Assembly: GCA_028622995.1 (NCBI GenBank)
Contig: JAJQJQ010000004.1
Location: 868,001-932,000 of the forward strand
DNA from: Panagrolaimus kolymaensis
Lineage: Eukaryota; Nematoda; Chromadorea; Rhabditida; Panagrolaimidae
Length of the DNA: 64,000 bases
Direction: 5' to 3'
Part shown: positions 1 through 12,900 of the stretch, piece after piece
How positions within the stretch are numbered: the stretch's first letter is position 1
How the letters are laid out: each line of letters begins with the position of its first letter
Notes under the pieces: model-generated
Told to the model about the DNA's origin: nothing
The model's input: the letters and a program-made list of their open reading frames with translations, nothing else
The model's database searches: none
Program-made: the position numbers and the translations under genes

Positions 1-569
1 TTTTTTGATTCTTTATTTGATTAATTTTTAAATTTGATTAGCACATTTCTTCCATTTTTTGGTAATTTTATTTTTTGGGAAAGTAGAAAATGCGTTTTGT
101 TCATTTTTTAGATGAGAAAAATGCAACAAAAAAAGAATTGAATTCTTGTATTTTTATTTTATAAATATTTCTTTTACCGGTCATTGATTGCACTTTCTTT
201 GTTTGTGAATATGTAGGTATTGTAATTGTAAAATGGTTATACAACAAAAAAATGTAAATAAAAGTTTTTTAAATACGAGAAAGATGTTGCGTTTGGATCG
301 AGTTAAATGTTGAAAATTTACGATAAATTAAAGATTCTCGAAGGTATCCCCTAAACTTCTTCTGATGCACTTTATCCATCACTTTTATTCGTAGTCATCT
401 AAACTTCCTTCAAAAGTTATTAATGCTAGACAATTTCACACTTTTTATTAAGGTGCATTTGTGCCATTTGTAAGGTCGCAAAAACAAACGAGTAAACAAC
501 CAAATACAATATATTGAATATTATTTAAATCGTGCAATTACTTGACTTGTATTTTTTCCATATTTAGAA
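1..569. other. AT-rich sequence, no gene seen
   Basis: No open frame with credible splice sites is seen here on either strand. The last bases before position 570 are a pyrimidine-rich stretch ending in TTTAG, described separately. Confidence 0.6.
556..567 (+). promoter_or_regulatory. Probable spliced-leader trans-splice acceptor
   Basis: A pyrimidine-rich stretch ends in TTTAG only 2 nt before the ATG at 570, and no donor or exon is seen upstream. In nematodes this arrangement usually marks spliced-leader addition; a 5' UTR intron is the alternative. Confidence 0.5.
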
Positions 570-1284
570 ATGGCTTATCAAAAAATCTCAAATCAAAATT
601 TAACTTCTGTTGAAGCAACCTTTGACTTACCTTCATTACCATGGGTATGTCAACGTAGATTTGCAGAAATATGCGATGGAAAAACTTTAAACACTTTTGC
701 TTCTATCAATGTATCAACTCGAAATCTATCAAAGCGATCTCATTCAGTCAGACATATTGAAATTGGTTGTGGTCTCATAAAATTTCATGTTTTGTGTTAT
801 TGCAAAGACGACGAACATTGCAATGGATTAGAAGCTTATCAAATTACTTATAAATTTGATGTTTTGGAGAGTATCTCTTTTATAAATGATAAACCAGGAA
901 AATTAGAAGCTCAATTCTTTAAAACATTGCCTATTAATTTTACTTCAACCAAACGTCTCAATCTAATTTTTCATTCTGCTGATCTAAGTTTTATAAAAAC
1001 TTTGATAACCCCGAATTTAGAAAGTCTTAATTGTATGGGAAGAATTCTTTTTGATATACCTATTAGGGAATTAAAAGAAGTTTTATCAAGTCTTGATAAA
1101 TTTAAGTAAGCTATTCATTATAAAATCTCAAACGTTGATAAAAAAATTTAGTTTTGAAATGTACGCTTTTCGTGAATTACATACAAATGCCGACGATATT
1201 CTTTCGGCATTCCAAGATCTTAATTGTAATGAATATTTTGAAATGGGAAGTGTAGTTGGAATTGGAAAAAATTATTTTTCATAA
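570..1284 (+). CDS. F-box-like protein, nematode type
   Basis: Two exons, 570-1105 and 1152-1284, joined over a 46 bp GTAAGC...TTTAG intron, give 222 residues. If the intron is retained, translation stops at 1109. The N-terminus (LPSLPWVCQRRFAEICDG, residues about 21-38) resembles the short helical F-box motif. The rest consists of beta/leucine-rich segments (IKTLITPNLESLNCMG) like the substrate-binding halves of the expanded nematode F-box families. By family, such proteins link targets to SCF ubiquitin ligases; the target is unknown. The second exon ends normally with TAA. The F-box match is weak by eye and is the uncertain part; the gene structure is firmer. Confidence 0.55.
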
Positions 1285-1629
1285 CAATGATTTTTTACCA
1301 TATTATTTATTCTCCGTCAATTTCTTTGCTAAATATAAAAAGTTTTAATAAAGTTTTTCTTGTCATAATTAATTCTGTGTACATTACATGTTGAAATAAG
1401 ATGAAAAGAAAAAAAGTTAAACAAAGATTAGATATAGCAAGTTCAAAAATGTTTTGAGTAAAAAAAACTTCATTCAAAAAATGCACTTTCAAATCAGTTT
1501 AGAAAACTTTCGAAAAGAAAATTATTGTTTCATGCTAATTAGGGCATTTTTCATTTTCGATTGAAGCATCAATGTTTTTTCTTTCTTCTCATTTTTCAAC
1601 TTTCATTTTTTGAAAAATAATTGGTGACT

Positions 1630-2151
1630 ATGATGCGAAGAAGTGGTGATGCTCGTGAATATTATTCGCCTGGGCCTCGACGCTTTTTGAACGCTTCTAA
1701 CTCTGACAGTAATGACGTTTCTTATGTTTATAATGTAAGCTTATTTTTTTATCCTTCTTGATTTTTATGTTTCTTTTTTCAGACTCCAGTTCGACTATCG
1801 TTTTCAACTTCATCAATGGCTGATGGCGCCGATATAAGTTCTCTCAACACTTCCATTTCCTCACCTTCTTCGTCATCATTATCATCATCAAGTTCTACGA
1901 CGACAACGCCAGCTGAAAGAAAACTAAGCAGAATTGATGCAGATGCTTTGATGAAACATGTCGATGAATGTACTCTTATTTTGAAACGAAACTTGACTGA
2001 TCTGGTTAGACATGAATTTGATAAATTGATTAAATCACTAAATGTGAGTTTTACTTTTTCTATTGTTTCATTACTAACAATTTTACTTTTTTAGCCTAAT
2101 GAACCGAATGTTCCTTATCCTATTACATCGGAAGAAAACTTATCATCGTGA
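1630..2151 (+). CDS. Uncharacterised 140-residue protein
   Basis: Three exons (1630-1734, 1783-2043, 2095-2151) with 48 and 51 bp introns, all phase 0, give 140 residues. The first 75 residues are polar and disordered, with a Ser/Thr run at about 53-70. A probable helix follows (RIDADALMKHVDECTLIL, then RNLTDLVRHEFDKLIKSL), and the end is a short acidic/Ser tail. There is no signal peptide or membrane segment. Its size and helix recall small subunits of lysosome-positioning or vesicle complexes, but no family could be assigned. A second ATG lies directly after the first. A polyadenylation signal follows 45 nt downstream, which supports a complete gene. Confidence 0.65.
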
Positions 2152-2196
2152 TTGTATACTAAATTTATTTACTCATGTATTATTTTGTAATGTTTC

Positions 2197-2202
2197 AATA
2201 AA
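2197..2202 (+). terminator. Polyadenylation signal AATAAA
   Basis: Canonical AATAAA 45 nt after the stop codon of the small gene ending at 2151. Confidence 0.65.
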
Positions 2203-2867
2203 GTTTTGAGAATCAAATTTCTTGTGTTGTTTCTTTGTTACAAAAGATTTTCATTATGGTTATAGTGATGCGTGTTTTAAAATATGTAGTTTACAGTAGC
2301 CCATTATGTTTTCATTTACTAAACAGCATAATACAAGTATAAGTACATTGTAGTAAGACGGCAATTTTGTCGTTACTATTTGCTCCATATGATCTTTAGT
2401 CTTTTGTCTATCAATTCAAACCATTCATACTCGATGAACAATTATTTCTTTACTGTTTTAAAGTTTTGTGTCAAAAAAGATTTGTTTCAACATTTCATTG
2501 GATATTTTTCTGAACCGAATCACCTTTTCCTGTAAAAAACAACAAGAAGAACATAGTTTTGAATTGTTCACTAAAATTTTTCGATCGAAAGAAAAATTGA
2601 TTTTAAAATCCTATTATTCACTATTTAATTTTATTTTGTTATGACAATAAGGAAGGAAGCTTTACACCTTTTATTAATACAAAAATGATGATATGACAAA
2701 AGATCATTGCAGAGGCAATACATAATCGATGATTCATAAACCATTTTTTTCTCGTTTGAACTTTTTTTGTAGGCGTAGTTTTTATTTATTGAATACTTTT
2801 TTAAAAGCCACTCGTTTTTTTATTTATTTGTGCGTGTGGAAAAAGTTTGATGGCTGCAAAATAAAAA
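2203..2867. other. Intergenic, promoter side of lipase
   Basis: No coding signal is seen. This should hold the upstream control region of the lipase gene. A TTTTTTGTAG acceptor-like site near 2772 could serve 5' UTR splicing or leader addition about 95 nt before the ATG. Confidence 0.4.
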
Positions 2868-4583
2868 ATGAATCGGGTGTATTGTTTACTATTATTTATT
2901 GGAATTTTCTTTGCAACATTCTTACCTGTTCCAGCGCCATTAGCGATAGAACCTGCAAAAACAGGATATAATGAAACGGAAGCTCGACAATTATTGAATC
3001 TTGCAGCTGGAGCTTATGGAGTTACACCACTTGGCTGTATCAATGAGTAAGAGCTTTAGGAATCATGTATTAGTAAGGTCTAAAGGTCCATAATCTTTCA
3101 GAACCTTTGGAAATGATGCTCATCTTTATACCATTTACACTTCCAATAACCTCGTATGTGATTTTCTTAAAGATTCATGCGCAAGTTATACTCTCGTAAA
3201 TGAACATGAACGAAGGATATACGTTATATTTCGAGGAACTAAAACTAAAAAACAGCTGATTCTTGAAGGATGGACCACGCTTGTTCCTAAAATTAATTTT
3301 TATGGTATTGGTATGGTAAGCTTTTGCCATTTTTCAACCGATACCTAATTTAAAAAAGTATGAAGATTTAATTCAATCATTTTTTAGGCAAATAAATACT
3401 TCTCAAACGCTTTAGAAGTTTTATGGCCACATGTACATCCTGTTTTTGATGATCCACGTTATAAGGTTTGCTCTTTTTTGAAACTTTGAAACTTTGAAAT
3501 ATAAAAAAATAGCAAATAAGTCATAAGTTAGGCTAGCTAGTTTTAGCAGGAAGTAACTCTTTAGTTTTATGTTTGCTCACTCAAATACAAAATAGCTACT
3601 TTAATGCATTGGTTCAAAATACAATCGATTGACAATGAATGAGGGAGAATTAAGAGAACGAGACAACTTTGAGAGGCTTAAATTTTATTGCATTAAAAAA
3701 GAGTGATGTTATTTTCGAAATCATTTCTATCGGGGTTGTGAAAAAAACAAAAATAGGCGATTGATTAGTGAAACATTTTATCAATATTGGCGGCATAAAG
3801 TATGCACAAATTGTAATATTATATAATTAAAATTAAGGGCTTAAGAAATCGTAGTGATTGTCTTCTTTTTGCATGTTTGAAATTGAGTAACATCCTTTTT
3901 AGGATTATGATGTCACTTTTACTGGTCATTCACTTGGTGGTGCTCTCGCTGCACTTGGAGCATTGAAAAGTGTTTTGGATGAACATCGAAATGGATCTAA
4001 CATCCGGTTAATAACTTTTGGAGAACCACGAGTTGGAAATTCTGAATTAGCCAAAAAATTCGATGTGCTTTTGCCACATTCGTATCGAGTGGTTCATTCC
4101 GATGACATAGTTCCTCATCTTCCAGCATGCCATAAAAATCACTTGGATCCGCGTATTCATCATGATGGCGATGATTCAAAACCTTGTGATCCAAATGATT
4201 TAAATGAATCATATCATCATGGAATAGAAATTTGGTATCCAATTGGAATGGGACCAAATTCAACTTATTACGAATGTCTTGGAACCCCTAAAAATGAAGA
4301 TTTTGATTGCAGTGATAGCCTCTCATTTGAATTTTCAAAATACAACCATTATATATTTTCACATCGACATTATTTCGAACATAAAGTTCCACCATTTGGA
4401 AAACTTGGTTGTAAAGAAAATAAGCAACCATTGGAAGAACAAATGAGCATCGATGCCGAAGTTCCAGCTGAAGCTGAAATTGGTGATGCTGCAACCAATG
4501 GCGCATCATATCATAGTGGAGGATTCAGCGTTAAAAAAGCATGGAATTATATTCGAGACAAACTATCAAATGTGGGAAAATAA
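2868..4583 (+). CDS. Secreted class 3 lipase
   Basis: Four exons (2868-3046, 3102-3315, 3388-3465, 3903-4583) give 383 residues of the alpha/beta-hydrolase 'Lipase (class 3)' family, which hydrolyses glycerides. A signal peptide covers about residues 1-26 (hydrophobic CLLLFIGIFFATFLPVP), so the enzyme should enter the secretory pathway. The oxyanion-strand motif FRGT is at 103-106. The nucleophile elbow GHSLGG has Ser167. The catalytic Asp is about residue 225 in DDIVPHLP and the His about 262 in SYHHGIEIWYP, so the triad is complete. The C-terminal tail (about 330-383) is acidic and then basic and is not part of the fold. Intron 3 is long (437 bp) compared with the others. Nematode genomes hold many paralogues; no specific orthologue is claimed. 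Confidence 0.93.
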
Positions 4584-4763
4584 CAACTAAAAATGAATGA
4601 ATTGCTTTGAGTCATTATGAGAAAAATGCAAAGTGTTTCGTCATCAATCAACGATCTCTCTTCTTTTTTTTTTTGAGGCCACAAGAAACAGCTTATTTTT
4701 GATGCTTTCATTTTTGAATTAATTTTTGTTTATAATATATTTAGTTTCTTTTTGTGCAATAGA

Positions 4764-4769
4764 AATAAA
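4764..4769 (+). terminator. Polyadenylation signal AATAAA
   Basis: AATAAA 181 nt after the lipase stop codon; the first such hexamer downstream. Confidence 0.45.
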
Positions 4770-6887
4770 GATTCTTTTTTGAACTTGGAACATTATTATA
4801 TTCAAAGCTCAGTATTTTTGTTTATAAAAGAAACAGGCGATTATGCTCATGACTTTCAATATGTTTCAAAAATAAAAAACAGCTTTTTAAATAGGGATTA
4901 CACCGGTATTTTGTTACTCCTAATTCCTTTAATAAATAAATGATTATAACTAAAGCAAAAAAAAGCAACCTCAAAAGAAAGTATTTGCGTTATTTATTCT
5001 TTTGTTTCTGCTGCCATGATCGTCTTTTCGTTTTTGCATTTTGTTTGTTTGCCGATTCGGTGCTTGACTTCTTCGTCTTTCTTTTTTGAATCGTTTATTT
5101 CTTATTTTCATGATCGTAAAACTTTCTTTCTCTTTTATTTTTGCATATACATATGTTTGCTCTTTCTTTTAACTATGATAGTAAAATTTTCTCCTGACCC
5201 TTATTGGCCTCAAATTAAATTTTGCGAAGATTTCGGCATTTGAAGAATGTTTTTGATAAGCATTTTGTTTTAAGCTGTTTGTGAGAAAGATTGCTTATGG
5301 AATTAGTTTATTCGTTTAACTTTGAAGCAGCCATGCTATGGGGATAATAGCTATCATGATTTTTCTGTTCTGAGCGTTAAATTCTAACTTGAAAAATAGT
5401 TATCAAAAAAGTAAAAAAACAATAATAAAAAATTGAGACATTACAAATCGCGCGTTTATTTTTTTCCTTCCGCTGTTTATTCTCCTTGATACATTGACTT
5501 TGATAAATCGTCTCGACCGCAAAAAAAAATAAAAAGGAAATAGCGACGACAACTTTCATTATGACTTTCACTGCTATTGCTGACCTGATATCTTTCGGCC
5601 ATCCAACATTATTTGTCAGAAACTCCTTTTTCTCACTAATATATTTTTTTTTTTCAATAATCACACACCCCAAAAAAAGTTAACCATTTTTTTTACTTTC
5701 TATTTTTTTTTGATTCCGAGAAAAGAAATTTCATGGTTGTTATTTTTTATTTTTTTGATTGCTTCTTTCTCGCTTTTTTTTCAATCGCGAAAAATTTGAA
5801 GAAATCCGAGCGATTTAAGCTTCTTTAATTTATTTTTTTCCTTGATTAAAATAGAAATAAAGAAAACGGAAAGGTAAGAAATGGAATAAGCAGGTGTTTT
5901 GGATTTTTTTGCGATCTGTCTGGCCGGATGATGAAGAGAGGATGGTTGCCTTCAATTATCGTACTAGCTTTTTCACACATGAGTTTTGTTTTGTATTTTC
6001 CAATTTTTTCATTCAAGGAAAATTTCAAGTTTTTATTATTATTGTTTAAAAGATTTTTTCCACTTTTCTTAAAAAAGTGGTTTGATTGAAAAAATTTTAT
6101 TTTATAGTTTTTAATATTTGTTCAACCTGATTCCATTATTGCCATCTCAATCGCCTGCTTCTAAGAGTTGTTAGATACGAAAACACAAAAAAACACTAAA
6201 CTTTTTTTTTTGTCTTTCTTCATGGTCACTTCTCACATTTTCTTTTTTTATTCTCAAAAAACAAATCGCCATGGTTTTTTTTCTTTTTTGTAAACACGCA
6301 CCAAAAAATGTGTGAGAATGAACAAGTAGTAAGCGATGATGGTTGAGGGAAAGAAAAAAATGGTAATGCCAAAAAAAAAGCGAAATTATTACAATAGCTC
6401 AAAACCGTTATTTTTATAATAATAAAAACAGTTAAGAATGAATATATTTATATGTATTTCCTCCTCCTCCGTCCTTCCATTACATCAGAAGAATATGAAT
6501 GAAAAGGGCTGCCCGCATTGAACCGAGAAAGGTCATTTTTTATAAAGCAATCGTTGGTTATTTTTTTCTCGCTCTTGTCATGAGGTATTCATGGGACAAC
6601 GACGAGAAGATTGATCTCACTAAACTTTGCCGTGGTGGTCAAGTTCCTTTTTCTTGTCTTTGACCGGAAAGAAATAAATAAAAAAAATTTTGCGTGAAAT
6701 ATCTCCATTTGTTTCAATAAGTGTTTTTCGTTTATTGGTGTTACTTTCTACTTTTTTCGATTCCATTTTGTTGGATATTATTTATTAGAGCTTTTGTCTT
6801 TTATCTCATTTTTATAAGTTACTATAAATGTCGCTTTGGCGAATCTTTGTTACGTGTTTTAACTTTTTATATACAAATTTTTCCCCA
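4770..6887. other. Long AT-rich intergenic region
   Basis: Lipase-like codon usage and splice signals are absent; open frames here are chance products of poly-T and poly-A runs. One less AT-biased patch at 6580-6663 reads as a 27-codon ORF (MRYSWDNDEKIDLTKLCRGG then seven residues and TGA). It lies about 275 bp upstream of the coiled-coil gene and may be an upstream ORF or chance. Confidence 0.4.
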
Positions 6888-6900
6888 TTTTTGTTTTCAG
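6888..6900 (+). promoter_or_regulatory. Probable trans-splice acceptor of coiled-coil gene
   Basis: A TTTTTGTTTTCAG acceptor lies 37 nt before the ATG at 6938 with no upstream coding exon. It fits spliced-leader addition or the end of a 5' UTR intron. Confidence 0.5.
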
Positions 6901-6937
6901 CTTTATTTAATCAAACTTAAAAAACGAACGATATCAA

Positions 6938-9900
6938 ATGACTGATCCTCTTTCTCAGTCAAGAATTGAAATTGCAATTGAGCATGGAACAGTATTAAAT
7001 CCAGATGCATTCAAGCATCCTCCGCCTTTACTTACCAATACTCTTGATTCTCTTGCAACATTTCCTTCAATGCAACGATTTCAAAAACGTACAATCATTC
7101 CTACTAAAACAACCGATCAAAATGCAAATCATCTCAGGTTTGTTGTCGTCTTTTTTTTCTAATTTTTCCCTTAGGCATTTAAATGCTAATGTCTTTTTTT
7201 TTGATGATGATTTCATCGCTTTTTCTTTGCCAAACAATTTATTTTATGGTTTTCATCCACCCAAAAAAATATTGTGATTTTTTATTTGAAAAACAATAAA
7301 AGTACGTTTTTCATCTTCCAAAAAAGCTAGATTTTTAGATTCCTAATTTTATGACGTCTTTTTTATCAAACGCTTTTTTTTGGGTGTTGGTGGTTTTTTG
7401 ATAGTCATCAAAGTGTGAAATAAAGACACTTGTGATGTGATATCCGTCGTTTTTTTCAGTTTTGTCACCAAATAAAAAAGTGGAAGTTTTTTTATGAAAT
7501 AAAAATTCTTTGGATTGTTTAGGTTTTTTAGCATTTCGCTTTTTTTAAGGAAAAAAACTATTTTGGAAGCATATTTGAGTTTGAAATATTATTTGTTTAA
7601 CTAAAACATGGTACAAAATAATGACAGTGATAATTAGGGAAAAGGTGAAATCTCTCTAAAAAATAGTAATGCTTTTATTCATTATTTTTTATGTATCGCT
7701 TTCTTCGTTATTTTGGAGCCCAACACTCTTGTTCTGTTTTTATTCTAAACAATTGTGTATGTATTACTATTTTTCCTTCATAGTTTTGTATTTACAAATT
7801 TGTTTTAAACTTCGCTAAATTCGTTGTTTGCTTTATCATACGTTTCTTTTTCTATATTTTTTCTTTCTAATTTTTCTACCCTAAAAGGGCTTCTGACTCA
7901 TGTTTTTTATATGTGTCTACTTTCTTAATTTGGCCTCTTTGAAATCTTTCATCATCAAAAATCAAATGTCAGCAGCCTTTTTTTTTTATTCACGAGTAGT
8001 TTTTTTCATTCTCCTTCTTCGTCTGTTTTTTGTGATAACGAAAAATATTATTTCTTTTTTCCCAAAAATGCGGATGTTTCTTATTTTTTTCCAAAAGAAG
8101 CTGCACCTTATTTTTTCTTTCTTTCTCAACGATGTTGTTTCTTGATTGATCAGAGTGTCACCCATCTTCATCATCATCGACTGGCTCTGCTGCAGTTAGT
8201 ATCTCCATGGAAGATGACAACAACAACGAAGAAGGAGAAGCTTTGCAGCGTGTCTTCATTTTCTTTTTTTGGAAGAAATGAAGTATGAATCACCTTTACT
8301 CCTTTTCTTCTTCTTTCAACAAAATATATTCAACACCCTTTTCTCTCGTCCATCGAAAAACTTTCTGATTCTGATATGCTTTTTTTCCATGAGCTCTTGC
8401 TGCTTTTTTTGTTGACGGCGCTCCCTCTTTTTCTTTTTCCATCAACGTTAAAAGGGAGAAAAAAATATTTCGTCAAGCTTCTTTCTTTTTATTCTTATCA
8501 GAAAGCAAAAACGTCCATCTTTACTTTTTATTTTTCGTCTGTCACCATATATTTTCTTTTCCTTATTTTTTTCTTTCTTTTTCAACGACACCGTTGTTAT
8601 CACTTTAAATCACAAAAAAAAATAAAGAAAGGAAAAGAAAAAGAAAAATAGGCGGTGTTCGACGACGACCACGACGTTGGTTTCAGAACCTTACGACGTG
8701 TGTATGTTGTACAATATTTTTGCCTTAAAAATCTTCCTGAAAATTTTTCTCCTCTAAAAAGAAAATCAGACCCATCAGTATTGGACTAAAAATGAAGTGG
8801 ACGATAGTTGCTTTCTGCCTTTTCTTTCTTCCTTTATTCACTTTTGTATTATTATTATTTTGGGAATAAAAAGAAGAAAAGATTGTTTATTATTTATTTA
8901 TATTTGATTGTTTCTATCTTACATGGGTCAACAGTTCTTGGCATTTTGTCTATATTAAAACCATAAAAGGAATATAGGAAAATGTCAAAGAACGTTTGAA
9001 CCATTTAAGAAATTTATCTTTAACTATTTATTAATTTATCCAGTAAAAAATATTGATCGATCGATTATAATGTCTTCGAACACGAACAAAAAAAAAAGGA
9101 AGAATGCTTTTGTTGTTGTTGGTATTGTTGATTCAGGCGTTGTACAAGGAAAACAAAAAAATCGTGAGAGAAAAATGCATCATTACATCCAATAAGCAAT
9201 TGTTTTCTTTATTTTACGCAATTTTAATAATGCGTAAAAAATTAAGAGGTTTTGATCAAAGAAATAATAGTATTAGTTTGTCAGTTAAAGTGAAGGTAAG
9301 ATTTTAGTTTTAGGATTTCGAAAATATAGATAAATTTTTCATTGTGATGCCAATCCCTTCACGAGTTTGTGAGTTTATAAATTTACTTGAATCCTTTTTC
9401 ACGTAATAAATTTAATTAGAATCACAAAATTAGAAACAAATTTTTTTTCTGATTCTTATAATTTCGTAATATAATCATTTATGAGGTGCAAAAATCAATC
9501 CACATCCACACATATTTATTTGGTGACAAAGCTTCCACCTTTTTTAAAATGTCATTTCATTTTACAATTTTTTTTATGATTTGTTTGCATTTTTTTTCGA
9601 AGCTAACAACGGCAGACAAAAAATAAATTTTCTTTTCCCGTTCTTTTCCTTGGTTGCTGCTGGTGTTATTATTATTGTTGTTGTTCCTATTATTATTTTT
9701 TGTATTTTCGTACAATTCCGTGCTTTTTTTAGATCAATTCACAATACACACGAAGCAAACGCTCGTTTTCTTAAAATTCGACGTTCACCAAGTGCTGATG
9801 AGGAAATGTTAAAAGCAACAGCAATAAATTTGCAATCATCACAATTGGATCCAAAGGATCGTAAATTAATGGGTACCACAGTTGCAAGCTATTTAGATAA

Positions 9901-12900
9901 ATTTCATCCTGAACATTATCAACATGAATATGAGCACGAACAGAGAGAAGAGATTCCAAATGGATTCGTTTCTAAACAACGCAATTTTTTTACACAACAA
10001 ATTGCAACTCCTGTGATGGCTTTGAATAATGAAGAGAGATCCATTTTCTCGAGTGAAAATGGCGGGGATGAATATTCAGATAAAATAAATAAATTTAATC
10101 CATCAAGGCGTAAATCAGCTCCACATAATTCTGAACCTAAAGTTACCATTACTGGTGTAACAGCTGTCGATCCCATTACACCCGAGCTACCAACAAGTTT
10201 TTACCTTCTTCGACAATCTCAGGAATCCCTCGAGTTGAAGCGAAAACCTCGAACAGCTTCTGAAAATGCTGCAATATCTGATCGAAGCCCTTCTTATCGA
10301 ACCATAATAAAGTTTAGCAAAAATCGTGAAATTATACCAGAATCTGTTGATAGGTTTCATTGACTCATGCATCGAAAGCATTTATCTCACAAACAGTTTT
10401 AGGCCAATTCCACATGCAGTGCTGAAACCCGGTGAAGTTGTTTCTCGTTCAACCCCGTTTGTTGAAGTAAGTTTATTTCCATTAAATATATTATTACATT
10501 AATATACAATAAGAGATGAGATACAATATATATAAAACGAAGAAAAAAAGAGAGAGTTATTATTCATTCATTAACAATAATCATTCGATTATGAGGACGT
10601 CGATTTCGGCGGCGGCGTGGTGCACTTGATGAAGTTGAACTTGATGATGTTGGACCAGTATAACATTCAGAATCGGAGTAATGCCCATTTTCAGCTTCAT
10701 TAAGATCTGAGTGATATACAAAATGATTACTTGATTTTCCCAATGACTAAAAAATAATAAGAGCGGATTAAAAAAAACTTGGATTGAAAAAGATATATAA
10801 AAATCGACAGTTTCGAAAAAAGGCTTTTTTTAATGCTTTAGCCCAAAAGCTATTACCAAAAAAAAAACTAACTAACCTTTAAAGTGAGAGCATCATAAAG
10901 CCATAAAATCATAAGAATAACTCCAGCAATTAATAGAACCACGATAACAGTAATTGAAATAATAGAGATGATACATTTTGGTGAATGATCAATCCAACTT
11001 TCACAGAAACTTTCTACAAAAACAAATAAATTAGATGCAGCAAATGTAAGCATAAATAAGAACATCTCGCTTTTCGTCGTCGTCGTCGTCGTCACAAAAT
11101 TAGAAAGCAAAATAAACTTTGAATGAACTAACTTTCATTATAAAAAACTTTTTATTTTAATTTTTTGTTGTTAAAAAAATGAAAATTACATTTCAAGATG
11201 ATGATTTGATGAGAATTTTTCAAATGAGATATGCTAATTTTTTTTAGAAAAAGCTACCCACAATTTCAGCTGCTCCATGTTTTAGATACCAAACTTTTTT
11301 TGATAATTAAACTTTAGGATCACTTTTAAATATTTTTTACTTCTTTTCACGCATATGTTTTTATTTTTTATATCGCCAAGTTAATTGCGGTTTCTTTTAT
11401 TACAAACTGGAATCATCAAAATTTTAATTACTCCCATAACTTTTTTACCTTTCAACAACAAAAAAATATAATAAAAATCGATTTTACTTCATTCATTTTT
11501 TTAATCGGGCATTTTTCCAACTTTTTTATTTTACTTTTTTCCATTTTGTTTTTGCGCAAAAACAAAATAAATCAAGTTTCAGCCTTTTAAATTTTTTTTC
11601 AACATAAAAATGTTTTTTGTTTTTCTAAAAACCACATTTCCACTTTATTATTTTTGACAAATTTTAGAAAACTTCCCCGCAGCCTCGTAATTCTCCAACA
11701 CCTGATTTACTTCGAGTTATTAAATTTCCTGGAGAAAGTTTGAATGGTGAACCATTAAGTCCATCAACCATTCGAAACCAATGCGATGAAATATATCGAA
11801 TTGTACAAAATCACGGTTCACGTCAAGCTTATTCAGAAGGCCCTGAATCTGGTTATAATACTCTAAAAGTAAGTTTGATATTTTAAAGTTAATGGAGGAG
11901 AAAAGATATGAGAGCAGAGTTAATTTACTATAATTTCCTGAAATCTCGAAAGACTAGCGGCAAAACAAAATTTCTATTCTAAACCCATTTTCTTTATTGA
12001 TTTTTCTTGATTAGAGTTTCTTGAATTATCAGTTTGTTTTTAAAGCTTGATATTTTTTGGATAAAAAGATTTTAGTTTTAGGGTTTTAGGATTAGAGTCT
12101 TAGTTTTTTTATAACTGATTTGTTTAATTTATTTACCATTCAATCTTTTTTCGATAACCTTGTTATTTTTTCATTAACTCTAATTATTTTCTTTAATTAT
12201 CTTGACCAACGCCTTTTCTTTTTGTTTTCTCATCTCTTCACCTGTTTTTTTCTTCTTCAAATTCTCTCAACAAAGAAATTGATTTTATCATCTCTTCTTT
12301 TTTTCGTTTCTCTGCAAAAAAACTTCTTTTGTTTATTTTTTGGTTCTCAATTGTTTTAAATTTAAACCAAATAAGGCCGCAATTAATTTCAATTGCAACT
12401 AAAAGCATCATCATTCGAGAGGCTTGATTTCATCCTCTCTTCTCTTTTTTATAACGATAATGTGTCACTTTTTTTGGTGGTGGTCGTTGTTGGTTTGAAC
12501 AAATTTGTCTCTCCTCCAGCAGATTTGGTTGGATAAAAACCTGCTTCTTTTTGACGGTGACGACCTTCTGAAACTGAACGCAATCATCAACTCCCATTCC
12601 ACATCCCCAATATTCCCGTTGGCAAATAAATACTCGTTTTATAATTTATAAAATTTTTATCTCATTTGTGTGTGTTCGAAATTACTGCTTCTTATTTTCA
12701 ACCTAATTAATATATTCATTTTTTCTTTAAATTGATTAAACAAATTAAAACAAGCTTCGAATTTTTTATTAACTCTTTTTTTTTAAATATATCTATTTTT
12801 TCGTTATCATCCAACTATTGCCGTTGCGTTTGTACTCTAACTTTCATCTTTTTAAAATCTTTTGTAATTCGATCATTTGAAGATGCAAAATTGAAACTAT

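Noticed and set aside
8151..8280. Ser-rich/acidic stretch as an alternative exon of the coiled-coil gene
   Set aside because: In the phase set by exon 1 it reaches a stop within 16 codons, and no donor phase joins it to exon 2.
9104..9307. 67-codon Leu-rich open frame ending at a GTAAGA donor
   Set aside because: Its donor phase (0) does not match exon 2 (phase 2), and composition is low-complexity.
9581..9732. Apparent transmembrane segment upstream of exon 2 (Val/Ile-rich) as part of the coiled-coil protein
   Set aside because: A strong TTTTTTTAG acceptor ends at 9732 and its phase matches exon 1 exactly, so the hydrophobic stretch is best read as intron.
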